Shown here: one piece after another, positions 39,501 through 47,985 of the stretch
Numbering within the stretch: position 1 is the first letter of the stretch
Layout of the letters: every line of letters starts with the position of its first letter
Assembly (NCBI RefSeq): GCF_007827955.1
Contig: NZ_VITR01000004.1
Span: 323,099 to 387,098, forward strand
Length of the DNA stretch: 64,000 nucleotides
DNA from: Nitrospirillum pindoramense
GTDB taxonomy: Bacteria; Pseudomonadota; Alphaproteobacteria; Azospirillales; Azospirillaceae
Direction: 5' to 3'
Made by a program: the position numbers and the translations under genes
The notes under the pieces: model-generated
Databases searched by the model: none
What the model saw: the letters and a program-made list of their open reading frames with translations, nothing else
Told to the model about the DNA's origin: nothing

Positions 39501-42500
39501 GCCGCCGACGGCCTGTCCGCTGCCGCCAGCCGTCGTGCGGATGCCGCCCAGGGAATAGCTGTCCTGGATGGTGCCGCTGTTGCTGCCCGCCAGGCCACCC
39601 ACGTTGGTGCCGCTGGCGGTGATCAGGGTATCCGCCTTGGTCTGCAGCAGCTGGCCGCCGCTGCTTCCCAACAATCCGCCGACGGTGCTGTTGCCGGTGA
39701 TGCTGCCGGTCACCGTGACCTTGGTGATGTTTCCCCCGCTCGCGGACCCCGCCAACGCGCCGACATTGCTGCCGCCGGTGATGGAGACGGCGCTGAGCGT
39801 CAAGTCATGGACATAGCCGGAGAGTTGGGTGAAGAGGCCGACATCGCTGGTGCCGGGCCGGTTGATGGTCAGCCCGGTGATGGTGTGGCCGCCGCCATTG
39901 AACGTAGCGGCGAAGCTGCCGCCGAAGTTATCGATGGGGGAGAAGCCGCCACTGCTCCAGACCTCCCCGGTGGCGGACAGGGCGCTGCCCAGGTTGATGT
40001 CGTTCGCCAGGGTGTAGTTGAGGGTGGGGTGCAGGTTCACCAGCTGCAACTGATGGGCCGAGCGGATGGTGGTGGAGGCCTCCGCCTGCAACAGGGGCCG
40101 CGTGCTGCCGTCCACCATGTACCAGGTGTTGGTGAAATCCCACCCGCTGATGGGGGTGGTGCTGCTGCTGAATGCCTGGGTGCCGGTCAGGCCGGTGAAG
40201 CCAGCCACCGTCAGGCCGCTGCCGCCGCTGGCGGCGCCATAGCTCCGCCCCGTGGTGGTGACGTCCCAGAACGAGTTGCTGGCGGTGAACGTCACACTGG
40301 ACAGGCCCACCAGGCCGCTGGTGTAGACGCTGCCGCTGGTGCTGCTGACCGCGCCGCTGGCGTAGCTGTTGTTGATGCTGGAGCCCGCCACCTGGATGAT
40401 GCCGACCAGGCCGCCCGCCTCCTGATAGCCGGTGACGGCGCCGGTGGCGTAGGTGTTGGTCAGGCTGGTGCCATACAGGTTTCCCACCAGCCCGCCGACC
40501 ACGCTGCCCCCACCGGTGACGGCGCCGCTGGCGCTGGAGGTGGTGATGGCGCCGCTGGCAAGGCCAACCAGGCCACCAACGTCGGTCCAACCGCTGACGG
40601 AGCCAGAGGCCCAGGACCGGTCGATGGTGCCGGTGCTCTGCCCCGCTAGGCCACCCACGTACAGGCCGTGGCTGCTGGTGCCCGAACTGCTGACCGTGGC
40701 GGTGGACCAGCTGTCCGCGATGGCGCCATTGGTGAAGCCCACCACGCCGCCGACACTGTCGGCGGTGGCGCTGACCGTGCCCGACATGCCAGTGTAGCTG
40801 ATCGCGCCGGTGGTGCTGCCCACGACGCCGCCCACCTGGCTGGCGCCGCTGACCGTGCCGGACACGGTGATGTTGCTGATGGTGGTGCCGGTCGCCGAGC
40901 CCACCAGGGCGCCCACATTGTTACCACCGGAGACGGAGACGTTGGTGAGCGCCAGATTGGCCAATTTGGCCGAGGCGGTGGTCGTGGCGAACAGGCCTTT
41001 ATTGGCAGCGCTACTGGTGATGGTCAGACCGCTGATGGTGTGGCCCTGGCCCGACAGCTCGCCGGAGAAGTTGGCGATGGGCACGAACCCCCCGCTCCAA
41101 ATGTCAGCGGTGTTGGCAAGGGGGGTGGCCAAGCCGATATCGTTGGCGATGGTGTAGCGGGCGGTGGGGGCCAGGGCCACCAATTGCAATTCATGGGCGT
41201 TGCGGATGGTGGTGCTGGCCTCCGCGCGCAGGACCGGGCGGGACAGGCCGGCGGGCAGATACCAGGTGTTGGTGAAATCCCAGCCACTGAAGTTGGATTG
41301 AACCGCCATCTCGGCGGTGGTGCGGCCGGTCATGCCGGTGGCGCTGCCGCTTCCGGTGCCGCTGGATAGGCCGGTGGTCTGCTTGTCCCAATAGGAATTG
41401 TTGATGGTGGCGCTGACGTTGAAGCCGATCAGGCCGCCGATCTTCGTGCCCGGCGCGCTGATGGTGCCGCTGGCGTAGCTGTTGCTGATGGTGCCGGTGG
41501 CGCTCTGGCCCACCAGGCCGCCTATTTCATCCACGCTTCTGCCGGAGGTTTCCGTGACGGTGGCGGTGGAATAGCTGTTGGAGATGTTGGTGGATATCCC
41601 CGCCAGGCCACCCGCCAGGGCTTGGCCACCGACTCCGCCGCCACCGGTGACGGTGATGGTGCCGCCAGCGTAGGACGTGTTGATGGCCGTGGCGCTCAGG
41701 TCGGCGGTAACGCCCAGAACGCCGCCGGCATAACCCTGCCCGCCATTGACGAAGCTGAGATTGACGTCGGCCATCGAGGTGGAACCGGTGATGGTTCCGC
41801 CATTGTACTGAATCCCCACGATGCCGCCGACGCCGTAGCCGCCACCGCCGCTGAACGTCAACGTGCCGGAGACATAGGCGTTCGTGATCTGGCCGCCACC
41901 GTTGGCGCCCACCAGCGCGCCGACATGGCTGTCGGCGTTGGTGACGGTGATGGCCACGTTGGTCAGGGCGATGTTGTTGAGGGTGCCGGTGTTGCCGCCG
42001 AACAGGCCGATATAGGTGTTGCTCCCGCCACCGTAGTTGATGGTCAGCCCATCGATGGCATACCCCTGGCCGTTATAGGTGCCGCTGAACGGCGTCGACG
42101 GGGTGCCCAGGGGGATGAAGCCGGCGGGGACGCTGCCGGTGGTGGACTTCCAGATTCCGCTGGCGGTCGGGGCCGGCATGCGGATGTCGTTGCTCTGGGT
42201 ATAGCTGGCCGTCAGGTCGTGGGCGACCAGCTGCAATTGGTGGGCGTTGCTGACGGTCAGTGAATATTCCCACAGGCCCAGAGGCCGGGTGCCGCCGTCG
42301 CTCAACCACCAGTCAGTGGTGAAGTTGAAGGCGCCGTAGGCGCTGGCCTTGTAGGCATAGTTGCTGGCGGCCGACTGCGCCGGGTCGCTGGTGACCGCGG
42401 TGGCGCTGCTGGTGCTGCCGCCCACGGTGGCGCCCGCGGCCGACAGGCCGGCGGCGGTGTAGCTGTCCCAATAGCTGGTGGCGATGCTGCCCGTGCTGAC

Positions 42501-45134
42501 GCTGTCGCCGTTGGTGCCCACCAGGCCGCCCACGCTGGTGGCGCTGCCGCTGCTGCGGGTTATGCTGCCGCTGGCCCAGCTGAGGGTTATGGGGTTGGCG
42601 TTGATGCCCACCAGACCACCCAGGTTGGTGACGCCGGTGACGGACCCGGTGGCGTAGGTCTTGGTGATGCTGCCGCCCTCGGCGATGCCGATCAGGCCGC
42701 CGACGGCATCGTTGCCGGTGACATTGCCGGTGGCGTAAGCGTTGGTGACGGCCGCACCCTGGCCGAAGCCGATGAAGCCGTCCGTTCCCACCAGGCCGCC
42801 GACCTGGCTCGCGTCCGGGGCGTAGACGGTGCCCAGGGCGTAGACGTTGGTCAGCGAGCCGGAGCGCTGCCAACCGACCAGGCCGCCCACGCCGTTGCCG
42901 CTGTAGCCTTTGGGGACGGTGATGGTGACATCGGTCCAGCTGTTGCTGATCGACTGCTGGTCATCCTGGCCGATCAGGCCGCCGATGAAATCGCCATAGC
43001 CGGTGATGGAGCCGGTGACATGGACGTTGGTCAGGGACCCGCCGCCGTTGGCGCGCCCGACCACGCCGCCCACACGGTTTGAACCGGCGATGTTCACATC
43101 CACCAGACCCAGGTTGCGGATCGTGGGCCCGTTGCTTGTCGGCGTGTCGCCGAACAGGCCCACCGCAGTCGTGGAGGGGCGGTTGATGGTAAGACCGGTG
43201 ACGGTGTGGCCTAGGCCGTCCAGCGTCCCGGAGAAGCTGTTGATGGGGGCGAATCCCGCGCCACTGTTCCAGGCGGCGGTGCCGCTGGCGTCGATATCCC
43301 GGCCCAGGGCATAGGTGCCGGACAGGTTGGTCGACAGATTCTGCAGGTTGGTGGCGGTGTTCACCAACATGTAGGTCGTCAGGGCACCCGACCCCAAGGC
43401 GACATTGCCGGCATAGCTGGTGGGGGAGGCATAGCTGGCGGGGTTGTAGTAGAGGTTCACCGAGCCGCTGCTGCCGGTCATGGCGACACCACCGCTGGTG
43501 AACGTGACGGTGCCGCTGCCCGTGCCGGTGTTGTCGGCCCGCAGGGTGACGTCGCCGGACCCGGCGGTGTGGCTGATCGTGCCGCCGTTGAAGATGATGC
43601 TGTGATAGGCCGACAGCGTCAGGCTGTGGCTGGCGGACCAAGTCACGTTGTTGGCGACGGTGATGTCGCCCGTTTGGCTGCCGATGCTGCCGGTGGTGAC
43701 GGTGACGTCGGCGGTGGCCAGGGCGTTTTGCAGCGTGGTCGTGTTGATGACGGAGCTGTTGCCCGTGGGGGTGAAGGTGCCGCTGGACTGGCTGCTGTTG
43801 GAATTGCTGCCGGTGGAGATGGTGACGTTCTCCGGGTCCAGCAGCAGTTGGCCAACACTGCCCACCGGGGCGGTCAAATCCACCGCGCCGGTGAAGTCCA
43901 GCAGCTTGTGGCTGGACACTTCGGCGAAGCCGCCGTTGCCGGTCCGGGTGCCGCCCTTGGCGCTGAGGGTGCCGGCGAATCCCGTCTGTTGATCCGACCA
44001 GACGATGACGCTGCCACCATTGCCGGTGGCGCCCGCGTCGGCCTTCAGGGTGGCGCCCGCCGCGACGCTTGTCTGGGCGGCGGTGGCGACGGTTTGCTTC
44101 ACCAGCTTGGTGGCGGCATCGGCGCCCCCTTGGCGGTCGCCGCCCAGCAGGATGGTGCCGCCGGCGCCGGTGGTGCCGCTGGCATCGACCACGGCGCCGG
44201 CCTGCACCGCCACCGATTTGCCGGTGGCGGTGACGGTGCCGCCCGTGCCGTCGGCGTTGGTGGCGGCCACCGTGCCGGCGACGGTGACGGCGCCGCCCTG
44301 GTCCGTGGCCGTCTCGGTCGACCCGCTGGCCGACAGCCAGATATGCCCGTCCTTCACGGTGGTGCCGGTGGCGCGGATGGCGCCGCCGCCATTGCCGGCC
44401 AGGGCATAGATGTTGCCGCCGGCGGCCTTCAGTTCCGCCTGCGCCGCCGCGATGGCGCCGGTGTTCGTGACATCGCCGCCGCCGACCTGGACGTAGACCC
44501 GTTCCCCCGCATCGCCGTCCTTCAGCAGCACCTGCTGGCCGGCGGCCAGGCCCACGGTGCCGTTGGGGGCGGTGATGGTGCCGTCGTTGGTGACGTTGCG
44601 CGCGATCAGGAAGACGTCGCCGCCGGTGGCGGAGATCTTGCCCAGATTCTTGACCTCGGCATCGGTGTCGCCCTTGAACAGCAGGGTGCCGCCGGCCATG
44701 AAGGCGTCGTTGGCGATGTCCAGGGTGCTGGCGGTGAAGCTGCCGCCCGTGACCACCACGCCACTGGCCCCCACCACCACGCCCGCCGGGTTGATGACGT
44801 ACAGCGTGCCCGTGGCCTTCAGCGTGCCCAGGATGGTGGACAGGTTGCCACCCGTGACGCGATTCAGCGTGGCGCCGCTGCCGTTGTTGAAGCTGACGGT
44901 GCCGCCCTGGCCGATGGAAAAGCTTTTCCAGTCGATGACGGCGCGCTGGCTGCCCTGGTTGATGGTCAGACTGCCAGCCCCGCCGGAGATGGTGCCCGAA
45001 CCCGCCTGGAAGGTGCCGCCCGTGGGCAGCGCCGGGCCATTGCCGGCGCGGGCCGTTCCGGTCGCGGCCAGCAGGGCCATGGCGGTGCCGGCCAGCAGCA
45101 GCGCCCGGCCACCGGGCCGGGCATTCCGCGACAT
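33597..45134 (-). CDS. Giant TpsA adhesin with TPS, GLUG and MBG repeats
   Basis: About 3845 aa, one of the longest genes expected in such a genome. A signal peptide (ending TARA, residue 29) precedes the haemagglutination-activity TPS domain (IDWKSFSIGQGGTVSFNN, LYVINPAGVVVGASG, with the NPxG motif) that TpsB recognises. Residues about 590-1960 hold four blocks, each opening with an NDI...GFxPI..FSG..GxGHTIxGLTI module followed by GLUG repeats (VGGLVG-type, about 27 in all). Then come beta-helix segments and, at 3150-3770, eight MBG repeats of 77 residues. The short C-terminus has no VENN motif or toxin domain, so this is an adhesin and not CdiA. The frame opens at 45224; I start at 45134 by signal peptide, though AAGGA abuts the ATG. 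Confidence 0.92.
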   Translation of the reverse strand: MSRNARPGGRALLLAGTAMALLAATGTARAGNGPALPTGGTFQAGSGTISGGAGSLTINQGSQRAVIDWKSFSIGQGGTVSFNNGSGATLNRVTGGNLSTILGTLKATGTLYVINPAGVVVGASGVVVTGGSFTASTLDIANDAFMAGGTLLFKGDTDAEVKNLGKISATGGDVFLIARNVTNDGTITAPNGTVGLAAGQQVLLKDGDAGERVYVQVGGGDVTNTGAIAAAQAELKAAGGNIYALAGNGGGAIRATGTTVKDGHIWLSASGSTETATDQGGAVTVAGTVAATNADGTGGTVTATGKSVAVQAGAVVDASGTTGAGGTILLGGDRQGGADAATKLVKQTVATAAQTSVAAGATLKADAGATGNGGSVIVWSDQQTGFAGTLSAKGGTRTGNGGFAEVSSHKLLDFTGAVDLTAPVGSVGQLLLDPENVTISTGSNSNSSQSSGTFTPTGNSSVINTTTLQNALATADVTVTTGSIGSQTGDITVANNVTWSASHSLTLSAYHSIIFNGGTISHTAGSGDVTLRADNTGTGSGTVTFTSGGVAMTGSSGSVNLYYNPASYASPTSYAGNVALGSGALTTYMLVNTATNLQNLSTNLSGTYALGRDIDASGTAAWNSGAGFAPINSFSGTLDGLGHTVTGLTINRPSTTAVGLFGDTPTSNGPTIRNLGLVDVNIAGSNRVGGVVGRANGGGSLTNVHVTGSITGYGDFIGGLIGQDDQQSISNSWTDVTITVPKGYSGNGVGGLVGWQRSGSLTNVYALGTVYAPDASQVGGLVGTDGFIGFGQGAAVTNAYATGNVTGNDAVGGLIGIAEGGSITKTYATGSVTGVTNLGGLVGINANPITLSWASGSITRSSGSATSVGGLVGTNGDSVSTGSIATSYWDSYTAAGLSAAGATVGGSTSSATAVTSDPAQSAASNYAYKASAYGAFNFTTDWWLSDGGTRPLGLWEYSLTVSNAHQLQLVAHDLTASYTQSNDIRMPAPTASGIWKSTTGSVPAGFIPLGTPSTPFSGTYNGQGYAIDGLTINYGGGSNTYIGLFGGNTGTLNNIALTNVAITVTNADSHVGALVGANGGGQITNAYVSGTLTFSGGGGYGVGGIVGIQYNGGTITGSTSMADVNLSFVNGGQGYAGGVLGVTADLSATAINTSYAGGTITVTGGGGVGGQALAGGLAGISTNISNSYSTATVTETSGRSVDEIGGLVGQSATGTISNSYASGTISAPGTKIGGLIGFNVSATINNSYWDKQTTGLSSGTGSGSATGMTGRTTAEMAVQSNFSGWDFTNTWYLPAGLSRPVLRAEASTTIRNAHELQLVALAPTARYTIANDIGLATPLANTADIWSGGFVPIANFSGELSGQGHTISGLTITSSAANKGLFATTTASAKLANLALTNVSVSGGNNVGALVGSATGTTISNITVSGTVSGASQVGGVVGSTTGAISYTGMSGTVSATADSVGGVVGFTNGAIADSWSTATVSSSGTSSHGLYVGGLAGQSTGTIDRSWASGSVSGWTDVGGLVGLASGAITTSSASGAVTGGGSVVGGLVGNLYGTSLTNTYATGAVTGYQEAGGLVGIIQVAGSSINNSYASGAVSSTSGSVYTSGLVGLSSVTFTASNSFWDVTTTGRSYGAASGGSGLTVAGFTGLTGTQAFSSSTTPISGWDFTNTWYMVDGSTRPLLQAEASTTIRSAHQLQLVNLHPTLNYTLANDINLGSALSATGEVWSSGGFSPIDNFGGSFAATFNGGGHTITGLTINRPGTSDVGLFTQLSGYVHDLTLSAVSITGGSNVGALAGSASGGNITKVTVTGSITGNSTVGGLLGSSGGQLLQTKADTLITASGTNVGGLAGSNSGTIQDSYSLGGIRTTAGGSGQAVGGLVGSNSGTIQDAYAQTALLGAVRASGSAVGGLVGSNSGTVANTYSIGAVVTTGTPTLGGLIGSNTGTATNSFYDTETSGLSAGVGSGTATGVTGKTTAQLQTRSTLTGAGWDYTTPVWGMVDGTTLPYFTWEHSGGVQIVTGTAYSNAAGSSFAIANRVSALTNGTSLGSGFAGANGYYYILADGSPITGGNLVAYLNPALGNTTLGNAVRLTTSGGTTTGLTVLGNTVQMTSDGPAVSTSALASARPSGIDSSLLYTVSGSTITLSANASLDIEAGSRAITVDDALTVSGTGTLTLASTGTSTQSAAITTPSLLLTGSGGVWQLGSLSGGNSINSIGTLAANTGSILIGSGSALAVGTVGSINGITLTGGLGFTGASTSVTQTQAISAGGLALEGGSYTLTNTGNAFTHFTANGATFSVTAAGTVTVDTVTAGGSSYNGLILSGTASNSLTAGGDLTVATPSNTANLAAGGTLTLTAGGDLTITDTSLTIASGTGASTLTLVAGNNVTLQGTSSAITVSGIVGAGLNLSLYADSDNSGAGGITLSRVNVLTKGGTLALVGGPVVSDPTTAGNAHSTGVSATDDAAIGITNSTISLEGGNAVLKGDGQASVTGTSSGIALTNSSLTTTVTGTLTLTGSATTSTAAGAHAGIQLVGSTLQTAAGAITLTGTAAAGPSGNTGLLVNGGGVTATTGGITLTGMGTGGTGLRLYGETLSTTSGAIALTGSGTTGAGLVLGDGTSTAASIGGGTQTGAITLTSDDFALSSGAAPTITTTGTVTLRQQSADRALAVGGSVTGADVLSAAGINGVTAGTLVIGRTDISETAGYTIAGAIAPTNVTTLSLVTGGAITQSGGASITVPNLAVSAASDIGLATAANSVGTLAASSSAGSVSFKDAGALTIGTVDGVTGVSGTTIALTAGANGLLTVNQAVSGTGVTLSADRMDLASTVTATAGGTVTLVPVTSGWAVNLGSGTDATASTLELSAAELDRVTAGTLVVDPPVSGDIVISAAIAPAHASTLVLEAGGTITQASGATITVGSLGLNAGGAITLTQANSIGTLAASSGGALAFTNSGALTIGTVGGITGITATGAVTITIGGTLTVANAVTSQATGDAVTLSTTGAFVNTAGSGAIAAASGRWLVYSANSAGDTFGGLDSGNSALWNRTLASGAVAASGNRYVFAEQPTLVITASDLTKTYGQDVSGTLTYTLSGGAAGVAHAYLAGTSLGTAPTLTSTGAGNGANVGGYTITASGATTTDGSAISYVAGTLTVNKAPLTVTANNATITYGQSPSLGASYSGFVNGETAASLGGTLTIGGAGTSAGSYTLTASGLTSANYDISYAAGTLTVNKAALTVTANNATITYGQTPSLGVSYSGFVNGETASVLGGSLAIGGAGTNAGSYTLTPAGLTSANYDISYAAGTLTVNKAALTVTANNATVTYGQTPTLGASYSGFVNGDTAASLGGTLTVSGAGTNAGSYTLTASGLSSANYDISYVAGTLTVNKAALTVTANNATVTYGQTPSLGVSYSGFVNGETASVLGGSLAIGGAGTDAGSYTLTASGLTAANYAISYVAGTLTVNKAALTVTANNATVTYGQTPSLGASYSGFVNGETASVLGGSLAIAGAGTDAGSYTLTPGGLTAANYAISYVAGTLTVNKAPLTVTANNATVTYGQTPSLGASYSGFVNGETASVLGGSLAIGGAGTDAGSYTLTPGGLTAANYAISYVAGTLTVNKAPLTVTANNATVTYGQTPSLGASYSGFVNGDTASVLGGGLAFGGVGTNAGTYTLTPGGLTSANYAISYVAGTLTVNRAPLTVTANDVTVAFGGTPAYGATYTGFVNGETSAVLGGSLVYSGGGTASGTYTITPSGLTSGNYLITYAAGTLTVQAVTMPQVPSSTHFVDQPSGKVPFTPTQPLVGSDYSQGSYRVIYLAPPALAGGTITNTSTFSAAHQDGTDETEFEIAKRWR
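33835..35682 (-). repeat. Tandem array of eight 231-bp MBG repeats
   Basis: Eight in-frame units of 77 codons near the 3' end of tpsA. Each runs from (P/A)LTVTANNATVTYGQTP through GFVNGETASVLGG to AGTLTVNKA. A more divergent relative precedes the array. Middle units are nearly identical while the terminal one (nearest 33835) is clearly diverged. Such arrays expand and contract by recombination and serve as stalk spacers. Confidence 0.9.
39250..43380 (-). repeat. GLUG repeat region in four blocks
   Basis: Protein-level repeats in tpsA. About 27 GLUG units (VGGLVGxNxGxIxNSYATG-like), grouped in four blocks that begin near 43370, 42262, 41210 and 40070. Each block ends with a Trp/Phe-containing NSYWD-type unit (TTSYWDS, NNSYWDK, SNSFWDV, TNSFYDT). 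The blocks look like ancestral duplications of about 1.1 kb. Confidence 0.85.
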
Positions 45135-45708
45135 TCCTTGAGCGGAATCAGCACGCCCTTCGATTTGAACCCCACCACCCGGCGAGATCCGCCCCCGCAC
45201 CCCCATCCCGACCCGAGAACCCATGCTGCATGCCCCTGGAACCTATGGCTTTATCCTGGGCGCATCGGAACATGGGGTGGAGTGTCATTGGGCCGAGACG
45301 CAGGGGACACAGACCGTCCGCTACGCCCCGCCTCCTGCCTTGGTTGCGACTGCGCCGCCGGCCGCTCAACAGATGGTGGAGCGTCCTGCAGCGCGACCAT
45401 AACGCAACCTGAGCGCGCAGCTTGCTGACAATATCGGAAGTGTACGGCAGTTATGCTGCCAATATAGCCAAGTTGTTTATGCGATTAGTGGCATACATAC
45501 AAAAGATATATGGTTAACGCCACGATCCGGCATCGCGAACGCAATGCAATCTGGGCAGGTGGAGCACCGGGCCGCCATGCGGGCAACATCCCCGCGCCCC
45601 TCTACGTCAAACACCCCATACCCCACCCCGGTGCCCCGGCCTAGCCTGCCCTCCGTGACCGCCGCCCACCGGGTGGTACGGGACGCAGCGAAAGAAAAGG
45701 GGATGGCG
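45135..45708. other. Divergent regulatory region between tpsA and urtA
   Basis: About 570 bases with no gene I can support. The stretch 45421-45520 is markedly AT-rich for this genome and is the likeliest place for both promoters. I looked for a sigma-54 element (GG-N10-GC) ahead of urtA, as nitrogen control would predict, and found none that convinced me. Confidence 0.45.
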
Positions 45709-46914
45709 ATGAGGGGGATGTACCCGTGGGCCGGGGTTGCGGCGGTGCTTTTGACGACGACCGGCCTGTCGGTGCCGATGACGGCCCGGGCCGCCGACAC
45801 GGTGAAGGTGGGCGTGTTGCAGTCGCTGACCGGCACCATGGCCATCAGCGAGGTCACGGTGAAGAACGCCGAGATCCTGGCCATCGAGGAGATCAACGCC
45901 AGCGGCGGCGTGCTGGGCAAGAAGATCGAGCCGGTGGTGGAGGACGGCGCGTCCGACCCCGCCATCTTCGCCCAGAAGGCGACCAAGCTGGTGCAGGATG
46001 GCGGCGTGGTCACCGTCTTCGGCGGGTGGACCTCCGCCAGCCGCAAGGCCATGCTGCCGGTGTTCCAGAAGCTGAAGAGCCTGCTGTGGTACCCGGTGCA
46101 GTTCGAGGGCAACGAATGCTCGCCCAACATCATGTATTCCGGCGCCCAACCCAACCAGCAGATCCTGCCGGCCCTGCAATGGGCGGTGGAGAAGGGCTAT
46201 AAAAGCTACTTCCTCATCGGGTCGGACTACGTCTTCCCCCGCACCGCCAACCTGATCCTGAAAAAGCACATCGACGCCGATAAGCTGAAGGTGGCGGGCG
46301 AGGAATACGTGCCCCTGGGCGGCACGGATTTCAGTGCCGTCATCGCCAAGGTGCAGGCGGCCAAGCCGGACATCATCTTCAGCACCCTGAACGGCGACAG
46401 CAATGTCAGCTTCTTCAAGCAGATGGCCGCCGCCGGCCTGCCCTCGGCCAAGTTGCCCGTCATGTCCTTCAGCATCGGCGAGCAGGAGGCCGTGGCCATG
46501 GGCCCGAGCCTGGTGGAGGGCAGCTACGCCGCGTGGAACTACTTCCAGAGCCTGGACAGCGTCGCCAACAAGAAGTTCGTGACCGCCTACCAGGCCAAGT
46601 TCGGCGCGGGTGCTGCCGTCACCGACCCTATGGTCCACGGCTATGTCGACGTCTACGCCTGGAAGGCGGCGGTGGAAAAGGCCGGCAGCTTCGATCCGGA
46701 GAAGGTGCGCGCGGCGGCGGTGACGCTGGACTATCTCGACACCGCCATGGGCAAGGTGAAGTTCGCCGCCAACCAGAGCCTGGTGCAGACCGGCTACATC
46801 GGCCAGCTGGACCCCACCGGCCAGTTCAAGATCATCTGGCAGTCCAAGGGCACCATCGACCCCGATCCCTATGACCCGCTGGTGTTCCCGGGCAAGAAGT
46901 GCCCGGCGAGCTGA
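45709..46914 (+). CDS. urtA: Urea ABC transporter substrate-binding protein
   Basis: About 401 aa. Signal peptide (ending TARAADT), then the type I periplasmic binding fold of UrtA: VKVGVLQSLTGTMAISE, the substrate region VFGGWTSASRKAMLPVFQ, LLWYPVQFEGNECSPNIMYSGAQPNQQ and DPMVHGYVDVYAWK, all characteristic of urea/short-amide binders as opposed to branched amino acid binders. It delivers urea to UrtBC. It is first in the urtABCDE operon. The frame is open to 45544; the ATG at 45709 has AAAAGGGG six bases upstream, with an ATG at 45703 as alternative. Confidence 0.95.
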   Translation: MRGMYPWAGVAAVLLTTTGLSVPMTARAADTVKVGVLQSLTGTMAISEVTVKNAEILAIEEINASGGVLGKKIEPVVEDGASDPAIFAQKATKLVQDGGVVTVFGGWTSASRKAMLPVFQKLKSLLWYPVQFEGNECSPNIMYSGAQPNQQILPALQWAVEKGYKSYFLIGSDYVFPRTANLILKKHIDADKLKVAGEEYVPLGGTDFSAVIAKVQAAKPDIIFSTLNGDSNVSFFKQMAAAGLPSAKLPVMSFSIGEQEAVAMGPSLVEGSYAAWNYFQSLDSVANKKFVTAYQAKFGAGAAVTDPMVHGYVDVYAWKAAVEKAGSFDPEKVRAAAVTLDYLDTAMGKVKFAANQSLVQTGYIGQLDPTGQFKIIWQSKGTIDPDPYDPLVFPGKKCPAS

Positions 46915-46927
46915 TAGAAAACAAACG

Positions 46928-46973
46928 ACGGCATGAGGATGTCCTCATGCCGTTGTAGCCCGCGACTGCGGGC
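46928..46973 (+). promoter_or_regulatory. Two intercistronic hairpins between urtA and urtB
   Basis: A perfect 12-bp inverted repeat (ACGGCATGAGGA at 46928-46939 with 46942-46953, drawn as an 11-bp stem and 4-base loop) lies 14 bases after the urtA stop. A second one, GCCCGC-GACT-GCGGGC, is at 46958-46973. There is no strong T-run. This placement commonly stabilises the binding-protein mRNA or partly ends transcription so that UrtA is made in excess over the membrane parts. Confidence 0.7.
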
Positions 46974-47053
46974 GCTGGAGCGAGCACCGCAGGGCGCAGC
47001 GAGGATTAGCCAAGGCCACGGATGTGGCCGCCCGGCGTCTGAGGGAGAAACAA

Positions 47054-47962
47054 ATGAGCGAGTGGCCCCTTATCGCTGGCCAGGTCTTCAATGGGTTCAG
47101 CGTCGCCTCGCTTTACGTGCTGGCGGCCCTGGGCCTGGCGCTGAGTTTCGGGCTCATGCGCGTCATCAACATGGCGCACGGCGAGATGCTGATGCTGGGC
47201 GGCTACCTCGCCTACCTCACCTTGCAGGTGGTGCCGGGGCCGTTGGGCATCCTGGCCGCCATGCCCGTGGCCTTCCTGGGCGCCGCCACCGTGGGCGCGG
47301 TGCTGGAGACAACGCTGATCAAGCGGCTGTCGGCCCGGCCGCTGGACACGCTGCTGGCCACCTGGGGTGTCAGCCTGATCCTGCAGCAGGCCGCGCGCAA
47401 CATCTTCGGCGCCATCGGCGTGGACGTGCGGGCGCCGGAGTGGCTGAACCATGCCTACACGGTTTCCTCCGGCCAGTTCGCGGGCCTGACCATCCCCGCC
47501 ACCCGCCTGTTCATCCTGGCCGTGGCCTTCGCCGTCATGGGCGCGCTCAGCCTTCTGCTGGCGCGGACGCGCATCGGCCTGCTGGTGCGCGCGGTGAACC
47601 AGGACCGGGGCATGGCGGCGGCGGCGGGCATCAACGTGCGGGCCGTGGACCTGTCGGTATTCTGCCTGGGCACCGGCATCGCCGGCCTGGCGGGCGTGGT
47701 GCTGGCCCTGCTGGGCCCGGTCACCCCCAATGTCGGGCAAAGCTATGTCGTGCCGGCCTTCCTGGTGGTGGTGCTGGGCGGCCTGGGCAGCCTGAAGGGC
47801 ACGGCCATCGCCTCGCTGATCGTGGGGCTGTTCTCGGCCCTGGTGCAAATCCTGGTCGACGTCAGCCTGGCCCAGGTGCTGCTGCTGCTGTTCGTCATCG
47901 GCTTCATCCAGTTCCGCCCCCAGGGGGTGGTGGCCGTGCGGTCCCGCGCGCTGGACGCGTGA
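47054..47962 (+). CDS. urtB: Urea ABC transporter permease UrtB
   Basis: A 302-aa LivH-type permease with about eight transmembrane helices. FGLMRVINMAHGEMLMLGGY and the EAA-like region RAVNQDRGMAAAAGINV are typical of UrtB/LivH. With UrtC it forms the inner membrane channel. The ATG at 47054 follows GAGGGAGAA; the frame is open 10 codons earlier. The pair of hairpins before it probably lowers its expression relative to urtA. Confidence 0.94.
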   Translation: MSEWPLIAGQVFNGFSVASLYVLAALGLALSFGLMRVINMAHGEMLMLGGYLAYLTLQVVPGPLGILAAMPVAFLGAATVGAVLETTLIKRLSARPLDTLLATWGVSLILQQAARNIFGAIGVDVRAPEWLNHAYTVSSGQFAGLTIPATRLFILAVAFAVMGALSLLLARTRIGLLVRAVNQDRGMAAAAGINVRAVDLSVFCLGTGIAGLAGVVLALLGPVTPNVGQSYVVPAFLVVVLGGLGSLKGTAIASLIVGLFSALVQILVDVSLAQVLLLLFVIGFIQFRPQGVVAVRSRALDA

Positions 47963-47985
47963 GGCGCCAAATGAAGGAGGACGGC

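Noticed and set aside
45380-45700. Sigma-54 promoter ahead of urtA (TGGCATACATACAAAAG-like)
   Set aside because: The -24 GG is there but the -12 GC is missing at the right spacing; not good enough to call.
46933-47985. Upstream extension of the urtC frame by over 300 codons
   Set aside because: It overlaps urtB entirely in another frame, the product is low-complexity Arg/Gly/Ala, and a near-consensus ribosome site sets the start at 47986.
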